Assembly (NCBI GenBank): GCA_015522475.1 | Contig: WAMF01000018.1 | Location: forward strand, 1 to 64,000 | Reading direction: 5' to 3' | DNA: 64,000 nucleotides | Origin: Microcaldota archaeon | GTDB lineage: Archaea > Micrarchaeota > Micrarchaeia > Anstonellales > J096 | Shown: positions 46,159 through 55,090 of the stretch, in pieces | Layout of the letters: each line of letters starts with the position of its first letter | How positions within the stretch are numbered: the first letter of the stretch is position 1 | Made by a program: the position numbers and the translations under genes | Notes under the pieces: generated by a model | What the model was told of the DNA's origin: nothing | Database searches by the model: none | Seen by the model: the letters and a program-made list of their open reading frames with translations, nothing else

Positions 46159-48447
46159 ATGATAAAAGCAGTTAGGCTCATTAACTGGCGCTCCCATAAA
46201 GACACATACATTGAATTCGAAAAAGGCGCAAACATATTCGTAGGTAGCATGGGAAGCGGAAAGAGTTCTGTATTAGAGGCTATCTCCTTCGCGCTCTTTG
46301 GCAATCCCTCCGCTAAAAAAGGTGGCAAATTAATGGACCGAGTAAGGAGAGGTGAAGAGAGAGCCAAAGTGGAGCTCATATTAAGCATCGACGGCAAGGA
46401 AGTAAGAATTGAAAGAGAACTCTCTGCAAAAAAGGCCAAGGCTAAGCTATTCATTGACGGCCAACTAAAGGCAGAGATGGCCTCGCGCGTCAACCCAGAG
46501 ATAGAAAAACTCCTTGGCATGAACCGCGAGTTATTTTTAAGAGCTGTCTACGGCGAGCAGAACGAGCTCGACCTCTTCATAAAGATGCCACCAACAGATA
46601 GAAAAAAATACATCGACAGACTTATGGGTATCGAAGAGTTAGAAACTGCTATAGCTGCAGCTAGAGAAGCCATTAGAATCCTAAAAAAGGATGTAGAAAG
46701 GCTTCACGTCGAATACAGAGGAGAGGAGCTCACGAAGATAAGAGAAGAAAGCAAGAAGCTCCACAACACTATAGAAGAACTGTCCAAAAAGCTGGCTGAA
46801 AAAGAAAGCGCCGCTGAAAAAGAAAGAGCTGCTTTCGAAGAGGTAAAGAGGAAATGGCAAGAGTTAAATGAGAAAAGACAGAGGTGGCTTGAGCTTAAGG
46901 CGGAGCTGGAGAGAAAGCGTGGCACCGTCGAGGAGTTAAGTAAGGAAGTGGAAAGCTCAGAGGAAGAAGAGCGCTCATATGAGGCGTTGGAGAAGAAGCA
47001 TGCGGCCATAGCCAAAAAGCTCGCCGAAAAAAGAGTGCTTGTCTCTCAACTGGAAAAAGAGATAGACAAGCTCAAAAAGGCAGCGGCAGAAGCTGAAGCA
47101 ATTGAGAAGCAGATTAAAGAGCTTGTGGAACGCATAGACAAACGAAAGGCAATTTTGGCAAAGTACGACGAGAATGCTCTGGAGAAAGAGGTAAAAAGCT
47201 TAGAAGAAGCACTGAGGAAAGATGAAGCTGAGCTCTCTAGCACAAAAAACGAGCTGGCGAAGATAAAAGAGACACTTACGTACTTAGGAAAGGCCGACAA
47301 AGAAGAGAAGAAATGCCCTGTATGTCAAAGGCCTTTAGAAGACAAAGGGCTTAAAGCCGTAGTTAAGTACTGGGAGGAGCAGAAGAAAAAGTTGGTGGAA
47401 AAAGGCAAAGCTAAGATGACAAAGTTGAACGAAGAGAAAAGCACACTTGAAGAAAAGAAAAAGCTCTTAGACAAAATTAGGCTTATGAGCGAACGGCTAA
47501 AGACAGAAAAAGAGGAACTCGAAGGCTTAGAGCAACGGCTCGATGAATTCAAAGGTGCTGCTAGTAAAGAAAAGCAAGAGACGCTTAAAGCAGAGCTCAA
47601 AGTCGGGCGAGATGAGCTAGAGCAGCTCCTTAAAGATGAAGAAGCGCTTAAAGCGGAGATGCAAGAACAAAGAAGGCGACTCGAAAAGGCTAAGAGGCTC
47701 GAGGCGGCTCGAAAGGATATCAAAAGGCTCGAAAAAGAGTTTGGCAGTTTAGGATACAGTGAAGACGCTTGGAAAGAAGCGGAGGAAGTTTTGAGAGAAA
47801 GGCAAGCAAGGCTAAGGGCAGCAACAGCTGCACTTGACAAGGAAAAAACCCTCCTGAAAGAATTGGCTAAGCGCTATGAGATGCTTCTAAAGAACACCAA
47901 AGAGTTGTTGGAAAAGAAAGAGCGGCTAGAGAAAAGTGAAGCGGCCCTTCACATGGCTCAAGCCATAAAGACGACGCTCGAAGTATTTCAAGCTAAGAAA
48001 AGGAAAGCGGTTATAGAAGCACTGAACACATCTTTAAACGAATTCTGGCAACATCTCTACCCCTATGCAGATTATACTGCAGCTCGAGTGAAGAGCGAAG
48101 AAGGTGCTTATATCTTCGAGGTTTATGACGGCGAAGAATGGCGTGTCCTTGACAATGTAGCCAGTGGTGGTGAGCGAGCAACGTTTGCACTTGCATTAAG
48201 AGTGGCTATGAGCTCTCTCATGGCCGAAAAGCTCAGCTGGCTTATACTGGATGAACCCACACACAACCTAGACAGTCAAGCCATAGACACATTTGTTGAG
48301 GTTATAAAAGAAAAGTTGCCCTCTGTTGTTGAGCAGTTCTTCATCGTCACGCACGACGAGCGCCTGAAGGAAGCGGGTATAGGCAAAGTCTTCATATTCG
48401 ATAGGGGAGCAGAGAAAAAGGAACCCACACAAGTGAAAAAACTGTAA
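46159..48447 (+). CDS. rad50: Rad50-like SMC ATPase
   Basis: INWRSHKDTYIEFEKGANIFVGSMGSGKSSVLEAISFALFG, zinc hook CPVC, long coiled coil, VASGGERATFALALRVAM, LDEPTHNLD. Confidence 0.94.
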   Translation: MIKAVRLINWRSHKDTYIEFEKGANIFVGSMGSGKSSVLEAISFALFGNPSAKKGGKLMDRVRRGEERAKVELILSIDGKEVRIERELSAKKAKAKLFIDGQLKAEMASRVNPEIEKLLGMNRELFLRAVYGEQNELDLFIKMPPTDRKKYIDRLMGIEELETAIAAAREAIRILKKDVERLHVEYRGEELTKIREESKKLHNTIEELSKKLAEKESAAEKERAAFEEVKRKWQELNEKRQRWLELKAELERKRGTVEELSKEVESSEEEERSYEALEKKHAAIAKKLAEKRVLVSQLEKEIDKLKKAAAEAEAIEKQIKELVERIDKRKAILAKYDENALEKEVKSLEEALRKDEAELSSTKNELAKIKETLTYLGKADKEEKKCPVCQRPLEDKGLKAVVKYWEEQKKKLVEKGKAKMTKLNEEKSTLEEKKKLLDKIRLMSERLKTEKEELEGLEQRLDEFKGAASKEKQETLKAELKVGRDELEQLLKDEEALKAEMQEQRRRLEKAKRLEAARKDIKRLEKEFGSLGYSEDAWKEAEEVLRERQARLRAATAALDKEKTLLKELAKRYEMLLKNTKELLEKKERLEKSEAALHMAQAIKTTLEVFQAKKRKAVIEALNTSLNEFWQHLYPYADYTAARVKSEEGAYIFEVYDGEEWRVLDNVASGGERATFALALRVAMSSLMAEKLSWLILDEPTHNLDSQAIDTFVEVIKEKLPSVVEQFFIVTHDERLKEAGIGKVFIFDRGAEKKEPTQVKKL

Positions 48448-48465
48448 AGGGCTCTGATTTTTAAA

Positions 48466-50118
48466 GTGAAAGCTTCATATATGGGCATGCCAAGAAAAAA
48501 GCCCCAAGAGACTAGCCAAGAGATTGGTAAAACTAGTAGAGATGGTACAATGCCAAAACCCAAAACATCATCTAAAGCCAGCAGTTATAAGTCTAAAATT
48601 GATGAAGCCATAGGCAATGAACATGTTGTAGAACTCATGAAGCAAGATGAGGGGGCTGCAGCTTACTTCAAATATCTCATGGATGCTTACGAGACATATG
48701 AAAACACGGCTGAGCTCCGCTTGCCAGCAAACCCACTCCTACGCGTCATAGGGCAAGAGCATGCTGTGCTCATAGCTAGGCTCTCTGCCAAACAGAGAAG
48801 GCACCTTCTCCTCGTAGGTCCGCCGGGCATAGGAAAGAGTATGTTGGCCAAGGGCATAGCCCAACTCTTGGGCAAGCCTCAATGGCAGCTCTCCGTTTAC
48901 CACAACGAGAGAAAACCTGAAAGGCCCATATTAAGGGTAGAGCACCGTTCAGAAGTAGAGAAGGAGCAACCTAAGAATGAAGAACCCATAGGCAAACTAG
49001 TTTCGCCCAGCGAAGTACCTATCTTTGTATCCGAGCAGTTGGGTTATAGATGTAAGCACTGTGGAGAGATAAGTCCGCCCAACGTCGAGTTTTGCCCTGC
49101 CTGTGGAGCAAGAAAGTTCGAATCATCGAGGAATCCTTTCGAGGATTTGATATTAACGGCTATTTCTCCTCAGAGGAAGCGCACAGTAAGAACAACAAGA
49201 ATAACGCAGGATGGCAAAAAAGAAACGATTGTATACGAGGAAGCGGGCGAATTTATAAGAGTTTTGACAGAAAAAGACCTTAGAGCGCTAGCCAAAGGCA
49301 ATCAAGGCGAGAAGAAGAAGGTAATTGTGCCTTTGAACAGGAGCCTCTTTGTCCAAGTAACGGGGGCAAGCGAAAGCGAACTTTTGGGCGATGTGCAGCA
49401 CGACCCCTATGGCGGACATCCTGAGATAGGCGTACCCCCGTATATAAGAGTTGTAGCCGGAGCTGTCCACGAGGCGCATGAAGGCGTGCTCTTCATAGAC
49501 GAGCTTGCTTCATTCAGCCTACAACTCCAAAAGCACATACTGACCGCTATGCAAGAGAAAAAATTCACGATAACGGGAAGAAACACGACGAGCACGGGCG
49601 CTGTCGTCAGAGTAGAGAACGTTCCCTGTGATTTCATACTCGTGGGGGCCATAAACATAAACGACCTTGGTCTGCTTGTTCCACCCCTTAGGAACAGGAT
49701 AAGAGGAAGTGGATACGAGCTCCTTATGAAGACGGTTATGGCAGATACTGTCTTCAACAGAGCCAGGTTTGCCCAGTTTGTAGCTCAAGAAATAAATGAA
49801 GAAAAGAACATTCCACATGCGACGAGAGCGGCTGTGGAAATGATGGAAGGCATAGCCAGAGAAATGGCCAAAAAAATAGACAACAGCGCCGCGGGCCTTA
49901 CGCTAAGGTTAAGAACGCTCTCAGGTATAATAAGGCTAGCTGGCGACATGGCCATTATAGAAGGCTCAGAAGTTATAGATAAAGAGCATGTTGCAAAAGC
50001 CAAGAAAAATTCAAAGCCCATAGAAGAGCAAATTATAGAACAGTATGGCAGCGTTTGGAGGGCAAACGAAGCTGATTATGAATTTTCTCACAAGAAGAAG
50101 GGGAGTGGCGTGGCTTAG
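48466..50118 (+). CDS. LonB-type AAA+ ATPase with zinc ribbon, protease domain absent
   Basis: VIGQEHAV..LLLVGPPGIGKSMLAKGIA, CKHCG..CPACG, GVLFIDELASFSLQLQKHILTAMQEKKFTITGR, PPLRNRIRGSGYE; stops directly after the AAA+ lid (KPIEEQIIEQYG). Confidence 0.86.
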   Translation: MKASYMGMPRKKPQETSQEIGKTSRDGTMPKPKTSSKASSYKSKIDEAIGNEHVVELMKQDEGAAAYFKYLMDAYETYENTAELRLPANPLLRVIGQEHAVLIARLSAKQRRHLLLVGPPGIGKSMLAKGIAQLLGKPQWQLSVYHNERKPERPILRVEHRSEVEKEQPKNEEPIGKLVSPSEVPIFVSEQLGYRCKHCGEISPPNVEFCPACGARKFESSRNPFEDLILTAISPQRKRTVRTTRITQDGKKETIVYEEAGEFIRVLTEKDLRALAKGNQGEKKKVIVPLNRSLFVQVTGASESELLGDVQHDPYGGHPEIGVPPYIRVVAGAVHEAHEGVLFIDELASFSLQLQKHILTAMQEKKFTITGRNTTSTGAVVRVENVPCDFILVGAININDLGLLVPPLRNRIRGSGYELLMKTVMADTVFNRARFAQFVAQEINEEKNIPHATRAAVEMMEGIAREMAKKIDNSAAGLTLRLRTLSGIIRLAGDMAIIEGSEVIDKEHVAKAKKNSKPIEEQIIEQYGSVWRANEADYEFSHKKKGSGVA

Positions 50119-50153
50119 AGGCGGAAACCCAAGAGCATCGTACTATTGCCGGT

Positions 50154-50609
50154 TTACGACCTGTTTAGCTCTTTAAGCCCCTCTCTAAGCCCACCACGGT
50201 TGGTTGGGGATGGCCACCTTGCCAGGAAGAAATACACTTTCTTACCCACATAAGCCTTTTTCAGAAGGCCTATGGAACATAACTTATTGAGTCGAGCAGA
50301 GGCAGCGTTTGTTCCTTTGTAATGAAGCTCTGCTTTCACGTCTGCAGCACTCACTTCACCCCTGCTCTTTACGAGAGACATAATCTGTTCATCTACGGGC
50401 GAGAGAATGGGCTCTTCCAATTCAGCCTTCATACCTCTGGCCTTTCCAGCTTCGAGCTCTTCTATCTTCTTTTCGAGCAGCTCGATCTTTCTTATGAGCG
50501 TCATGATGAGCTTGTTTGTGTCCTCGACGCGCGTGGTGAGCTGATACAGTGAAGTGGCAAGAGAAGCCTCACCCTCGTATGCGGAACGTTTATATTCGTT
50601 TCCTCTCAT
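50154..50609 (-). CDS. winged-helix DNA-binding protein with N-terminal coiled coil
   Basis: ILSPVDEQIMSLVKSRGEVSAADVKAELHYKGTNAASARLNKLCSIGLLKKAYVGKKVYFFL. Confidence 0.65.
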   Translation of the reverse strand: MRGNEYKRSAYEGEASLATSLYQLTTRVEDTNKLIMTLIRKIELLEKKIEELEAGKARGMKAELEEPILSPVDEQIMSLVKSRGEVSAADVKAELHYKGTNAASARLNKLCSIGLLKKAYVGKKVYFFLARWPSPTNRGGLREGLKELNRS

Positions 50610-50626
50610 ATTAGCTCACTCTACAA

Positions 50627-50717
50627 GTCACGCGGTTGTGACATGTCATGTATGTGTCACGCATATCATGAACGTATCAAGACATGTCACGCTTATATCA
50701 TGATATTGTCATGATAG
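50627..50717. promoter_or_regulatory. operator-like array of repeated GTCACGC and TCATGA elements
   Basis: GTCACGC at 50627, 50656 and 50686 (29-30 nt spacing), plus TCATGATATTGTCATGA palindrome; lies just upstream of the divergent wHTH gene. Confidence 0.6.
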
Positions 50718-50934
50718 GTTTTTTAAAGCTTTCGGTTGCTAGGTTGTGTTTTGTCGTGAGACTGAGAAAACAGCGTCGATGGGCAGTTTGGCACTTGAAG
50801 AGGTAGAATTGCCGCTATTATCAAAAAGGCTTAAAAGCTCAAAAGTGCCATTCTTGCAAGAAACATGCACAAATGTCAAAAAAATTCTACGTAATATTTA
50901 TATCGTTGTAAAGAGTGGTCCTTGTGGTGATAAT

Positions 50935-51339
50935 ATGGATAAGGAGAAAATGAAGGGTAAGAAGTGGTATGAGAAATTAAAGGCACCACCCCAACACATA
51001 AGTAGAAGAAGGATTGCTGAACCTCAGCCATTAGCCGAAAAATACAATGTGGCTAAAGACATTAGCTGGTTTGAAACGGAAGATAAAGGAGACATCAAGG
51101 ATATTATAAGCAAACTCGAAGAAAGTGAAAGGAAGTTGAGAGAGCACCTCGTGGTAAGAGAAGGCTTTATCAATGCGCTTGAAGGAATCAGATTGGCTGA
51201 AGGGAAGCTCGGAATACCTCATATCAAGAGAGAAGGAGAGGAGAAAGAAGATGAGATAAGGCAAGAAATAAAAGAAATTAAGGAAAATTTGGCAGAGATC
51301 GCTAAACTGAAGAAGGAACTAAGAGAGAAAGGCTTCTAG
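50935..51339 (+). CDS. hypothetical coiled-coil protein
   Basis: ATG at 50935 (MDKEKMKGKKWYEKLKAPPQH...) after GGTGAT; the ORF track extends upstream to 50746. Confidence 0.6.
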   Translation: MDKEKMKGKKWYEKLKAPPQHISRRRIAEPQPLAEKYNVAKDISWFETEDKGDIKDIISKLEESERKLREHLVVREGFINALEGIRLAEGKLGIPHIKREGEEKEDEIRQEIKEIKENLAEIAKLKKELREKGF

Positions 51340-51520
51340 ATCAATTTAGCCTCCTTCTCCTTTTGTTTTTCATTCTATACTGCCTGCACTTACACTTACT
51401 TCTGCAAATAATGCTAAATTGGTGCCAGTCGGAAGACAAAGCAACAGCTATAAGCATCTCCTTTTTAATACTTTCCTCAAAAGTAAGTAGAGCCAACACA
51501 GATGTGAGAGGTGAACATGA

Positions 51521-51943
51521 ATGATTACACCCTACGACGTAGAACCTAACAAGTTTATAGAGGCGCTAGCCAAAGAGCTAGAGAAGATAGGTATAGAGAA
51601 AGCTGAGTTCGTCGAGTATGTAAAGAGCGGTGCTCATAAGGAGAGGCCTCCGGAACAGGAGGATTTCTTCTACAGGAGATGCGCGGCCATATTGAGGAAA
51701 GCTTACATACAAGGTAAAGTTGGCACAAACAAGCTGAGAAGAGCCTTCGGCGGCAGAAAAAATAGAGGTGTAAAACCAGAACACAAAGTGAAAGCAGGGG
51801 GCAAGATTATACGTGTGGCCTTGCAGTCTCTGGAAAAAGCGGGCCTTATGCAAAAAGGACCAGATGGAAAAGGCAGAGTATTAAGCCCAAAAGGCAGAGC
51901 TCTCCTAGACAAAGTAGCTAAAAATATTGCTGGGAGTAACTAA
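51521..51943 (+). CDS. rps19e: 30S ribosomal protein S19e
   Basis: YDVEPNKFIEALAKEL...DFFYRRCAAILRKAYIQGKVGTNKLRRAFGGRKNRGVKPEHKVKAGGKIIRVALQSLEKAGLM. Confidence 0.95.
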   Translation: MITPYDVEPNKFIEALAKELEKIGIEKAEFVEYVKSGAHKERPPEQEDFFYRRCAAILRKAYIQGKVGTNKLRRAFGGRKNRGVKPEHKVKAGGKIIRVALQSLEKAGLMQKGPDGKGRVLSPKGRALLDKVAKNIAGSN

Positions 51944-52069
51944 AGGATGTAAAGGATAAATGGAATAGTCAAAAAAGCAAAGAAGACCGCAAGAGCGAGG
52001 ATTGGTTTGCCATTCATATTCGCTCATATAGGACAAAGTCCCTATTGAAGAAAGTGAAGAAGGGGAAGT

Positions 52070-52396
52070 ATGACGAGGATTATATCTGGATCAGGTGAGT
52101 CTGAAGGAAGAGGCAATTTGCCAAAGGAAGGCACTTCAGCATCTGACAACGAGCAACTCCTCGTCATAAAAAAGGCAAGCTCCGCCCTCCTAGAACCAGA
52201 GGCACATGCAAGGCTTATGTTCATAGTTCAGACGCACGCCGACGGCATGCAAACGGCTCAACAAATCTTGCAGTTAGCTCAAAGGCGTGTCCTACAGACA
52301 GGGCGAAAGCTTACAGAAGAAGAGCTCATCCGCCTCCTACAGCTCCTTAAGGGGAGCAGGAAGCACGAAGGCAGGATTACTATTCACAGAAAGTGA
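52070..52396 (+). CDS. PDCD5/TFAR19-family DNA-binding protein
   Basis: EPEAHARL...QILQLAQRRVLQTGRKLTEEELIRLLQLLKG; conserved position between S19e and L39e. Confidence 0.75.
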   Translation: MTRIISGSGESEGRGNLPKEGTSASDNEQLLVIKKASSALLEPEAHARLMFIVQTHADGMQTAQQILQLAQRRVLQTGRKLTEEELIRLLQLLKGSRKHEGRITIHRK

Positions 52397-52468
52397 AGGA
52401 TAGAAAAAGTAAAAAATAGAAAGGTACGTAGCCACGAGTACAATAAGTAAAATGGAGAGGTGTTTAGA

Positions 52469-52642
52469 ATGGCAAAAAAGAATCTCACAAGCAAGTTAAG
52501 GCTCAATGCAGCCACACGCCAAAACAGGCGTTTGCCTACCTTTGCAATAGTGAAGAGCGGGAGAAAGGTTAGAGTCAATCCCAAACAGAGGAACTGGCGC
52601 ACAGATAAGATGAATACAAGGAATTGGCGGAAGCGCAAATAA
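52469..52642 (+). CDS. rpl39e: 50S ribosomal protein L39e
   Basis: MAKKNLTSKLRLNAATRQNRRLPTFAIVKSGRKVRVNPKQRNWRTDKMN; ATG at 52469. Confidence 0.93.
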   Translation: MAKKNLTSKLRLNAATRQNRRLPTFAIVKSGRKVRVNPKQRNWRTDKMNTRNWRKRK

Positions 52643-52662
52643 GTAGGTGCGGGTTAAAGTAG

Positions 52663-53133
52663 ATGGGTGAAAGCATGGCTGAAGAAGCAAGCAAGAAAAA
52701 CGAAGAAAGAGCAAAAAAAGACGAGAAAACCAAAGAGGTGGAAAAAGTAAAGGCAGAAGCAAAGCTCGCAAAAACTGCAAATCAAGAGAAAACTAAAAAA
52801 GAGGCTCAAAATAAGGCAGAGGGCAAGAAGGAAAAGAAGAAGGAGACTAAAAAAGAGGCTAAGAAAAAAGTTAAAGAAGAAAAGGAAAAGCCTGTTCTCG
52901 AGCGCGTGTATACTGTCCCCCTAAGGAAAGCTTATGATAAGCCCAGAACCAAGCGTCATAAGAGGGCTGTGAATGTGCTACGCTCATTTATACAGAGACA
53001 CATGAAAGGTATAGCTGTTAAAATCGACAACGCCGTCAACAACATAATATGGAAAGGCCAAAAGCCCCCTCGACGTGTAAAGGTTAAAGCTGTTAAAGAT
53101 AAAGATGGCGTTGTACGTGTAAAGAAGGTCTAA
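52663..53133 (+). CDS. rpl31e: 50S ribosomal protein L31e with long Lys/Glu-rich N-terminal extension
   Basis: LERVYTVPLRKAYDKPRTKRHKRAVNVLRSFIQRHMK preceded by about 75 aa of KEA-rich sequence. Confidence 0.92.
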   Translation: MGESMAEEASKKNEERAKKDEKTKEVEKVKAEAKLAKTANQEKTKKEAQNKAEGKKEKKKETKKEAKKKVKEEKEKPVLERVYTVPLRKAYDKPRTKRHKRAVNVLRSFIQRHMKGIAVKIDNAVNNIIWKGQKPPRRVKVKAVKDKDGVVRVKKV

Positions 53134-53147
53134 GGATACGTGTAAGG

Positions 53148-53807
53148 ATGATAAGGAAGGGACATTTCTTCGGCAACCACTACGTTGGCTTATTCAGTGT
53201 GGCTAACGACAAAGTAGCGCTCTCGCCGAAGGAGGACACAGGAAAATTTGAGCGCCTTCTTAAGGAGACACTAGACGTAGAGGTAAAAAAGGCCAGCATT
53301 GCAGATTCACCCATACTCGGCATTTACGCCGCTATAAGCAACGCTGGCATTGTTTTGCCGGAGTTGACAACAGAGGAGGAGGCGAAATATTTAGCTGAGT
53401 TGTTCGACATAGTCTATGTAAGTGGAGAACCTCTCAATGCATGGGGAAACAACCTTGTTATGACAACAAAAGGAGCCATAATAAATCCAGATATGGAAGA
53501 AGAAGGCAAGCACATAGAAGATGTGTTCGGCATAGAGGTTGTACCCATGAAAATAGCTGGTTACAAAACAGTGGGAAGCGCAGTCGTAGCTACGGAAAAG
53601 GGCTTTATAACCTCTTACAAAGCAAACGACGACGAAATAAAAAGGATAGAAGAGATCTTGCATGTAAGAGGGCGAAGAGCTAGCACAAACATGGGAAGTG
53701 CTCTTCCGTCTATAGGTATAGTGGCCAACTCTAAGGGGGCTATCGTCGGCGAACTCACAACGGGAGTAGAATTAGCCTATATAGAAGAAGGCTTAGACCT
53801 GATTTAA
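53148..53807 (+). CDS. eif6: translation initiation factor aIF6
   Basis: GHFFGNHYVGLFSVANDKVALSP...NSKGAIVGELTTGVELAYIEEGL; pseudo-repeated IF6 fold. Confidence 0.94.
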   Translation: MIRKGHFFGNHYVGLFSVANDKVALSPKEDTGKFERLLKETLDVEVKKASIADSPILGIYAAISNAGIVLPELTTEEEAKYLAELFDIVYVSGEPLNAWGNNLVMTTKGAIINPDMEEEGKHIEDVFGIEVVPMKIAGYKTVGSAVVATEKGFITSYKANDDEIKRIEEILHVRGRRASTNMGSALPSIGIVANSKGAIVGELTTGVELAYIEEGLDLI

Positions 53808-53873
53808 TAATATACTTAACGGTGTGTACTATAATGTATACTTACTCAAAAAGGGAAAGTCGAAGGTGGAAAC

Positions 53874-54218
53874 ATGGCTGACGAGCAAAAAGAGCAGATC
53901 AGTTATGAGGAGTTTGCTAAGCTCGATATAAGGACTGCCAAAGTGCTTGAAGCAGAGCCTCTCGGCGAGAAGCTCATTAAAATGCTCATGGACGTCGGTG
54001 GCGAGAAAAGAACGATTGTTGCCGGCATAAGACGCTGGTACAAACCGGAGGAACTTGTAGGCAAGACAGTCATAATCCTTTATAATCTTAAGGGCAGAAA
54101 GATATTGGGTGTAGAAAGCCAAGGCATGGTCCTTGGTGTTGATGGCTTAGAAGAAGACGGCACATACACTCTCATAGTGCCAGAGAAGGATGTTCCATCT
54201 GGAAGACGAGTTAGATGA
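53874..54218 (+). CDS. tRNA-binding OB-fold protein (MetRS beta-subunit/CsaA-like)
   Basis: ISYEEFAKLDIRTAKVLEAEPL...LLMDVGGEKRTIVAGIRRWYKPEELVGKTVIILYNLKGRKILGVESQGMVL. Confidence 0.92.
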   Translation: MADEQKEQISYEEFAKLDIRTAKVLEAEPLGEKLIKMLMDVGGEKRTIVAGIRRWYKPEELVGKTVIILYNLKGRKILGVESQGMVLGVDGLEEDGTYTLIVPEKDVPSGRRVR

Positions 54219-54366
54219 AAGGTTGGTTGGAGTTGGATAGTGGAGTCAGACAATGTTAATAAGATCAAGTGGTAAAGTTGTAAGTGTAGGTGGACACAAG
54301 AAAGGGTGTGAATGATTAACAGCTGCTCCACTAAAGCTGGAGGATGGAAAAATCAAAGGTGAGAAA

Positions 54367-54585
54367 ATGGTAAATGCAAACAAAAAAGATGCGCATGTTA
54401 AGAAAGATGTGAAGAAGTTTGAGGTTAGTGGCTTCATAAAGAAGCTAAACAGACCATTCAAGAAAGTTGTTGAAGCGGGTAGTGAGAACTTCGCCGTACA
54501 CAAGGTGCTCTCGCTATTCGGTGCTAACAACGGGGTTAAGCGAAGTCAGATTGTCGTGGAGAGCGTGAAAGAGATGAAGGGATAA
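54367..54585 (+). CDS. rplX: 50S ribosomal protein LX (L18Ae)
   Basis: Small protein with VSGFIKK...RPFKKVVEAGSENFAVHKVLSLFGANNGVKRSQIVVESVKEMK, between tRNA-binding protein and prefoldin alpha. Confidence 0.88.
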   Translation: MVNANKKDAHVKKDVKKFEVSGFIKKLNRPFKKVVEAGSENFAVHKVLSLFGANNGVKRSQIVVESVKEMKG

Positions 54586-54586
54586 A

Positions 54587-54991
54587 ATGGCCCCAAATCA
54601 ACAACCAAGCAGAGAGGAAGTTGAGCTCGCTGCTAAAATGAAAGAGCTCGACATAAAGCTCAAGCAGCTCAAAGAAGAGTTGGAGCGCGTTAATAAAGTT
54701 ATGGTCGAGCTTAGCAAGGCAGAGCTGGCCCTTTCCAACGTAAAAGAGGGAGACGAGCTCTTAGTTCCCATAGGCTCGAACGTATTGGGAAAAGTTAAGC
54801 TCGTGGCTGACACCTTCCTAATACCAGTAGGCGCCGGCTACTACGTTGAAGTAGAAAAGGACAAAGCAGTCGAGGAAGTGAAGAGAAGCATAAGTCAAAC
54901 AAAGGAGTATTCCCTTAAGCTGGGCGAGATGACAAAGAATATGGAAAGAGAGTTTGTGCAACTCCTCAAAAAAGCAAGACAATATCTCTAA
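54587..54991 (+). CDS. pfdA: prefoldin alpha subunit
   Basis: Coiled coil flanking ELLVPIGSNVLGKVKLVADTFLIPVGAGYYVE. Confidence 0.92.
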   Translation: MAPNQQPSREEVELAAKMKELDIKLKQLKEELERVNKVMVELSKAELALSNVKEGDELLVPIGSNVLGKVKLVADTFLIPVGAGYYVEVEKDKAVEEVKRSISQTKEYSLKLGEMTKNMEREFVQLLKKARQYL

Positions 54992-55090
54992 TATAAGTTA
55001 TTTATGTTATTTGTTTTTTATCTTCCTCTAAAACATGTTATAACGTATAAACGTTAACTATCCTTTCATTTTCACATACGTCGTGAGACC

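Noticed and set aside
46704-47840. Ser/Phe-rich minus-strand ORFs (46704-47015, 47046-47300, 47325-47840)
   Set aside because: They are antisense to the rad50 coiled coil; the Ser/Leu/Phe-rich composition is the expected reverse translation of a Lys/Glu-rich sense strand.
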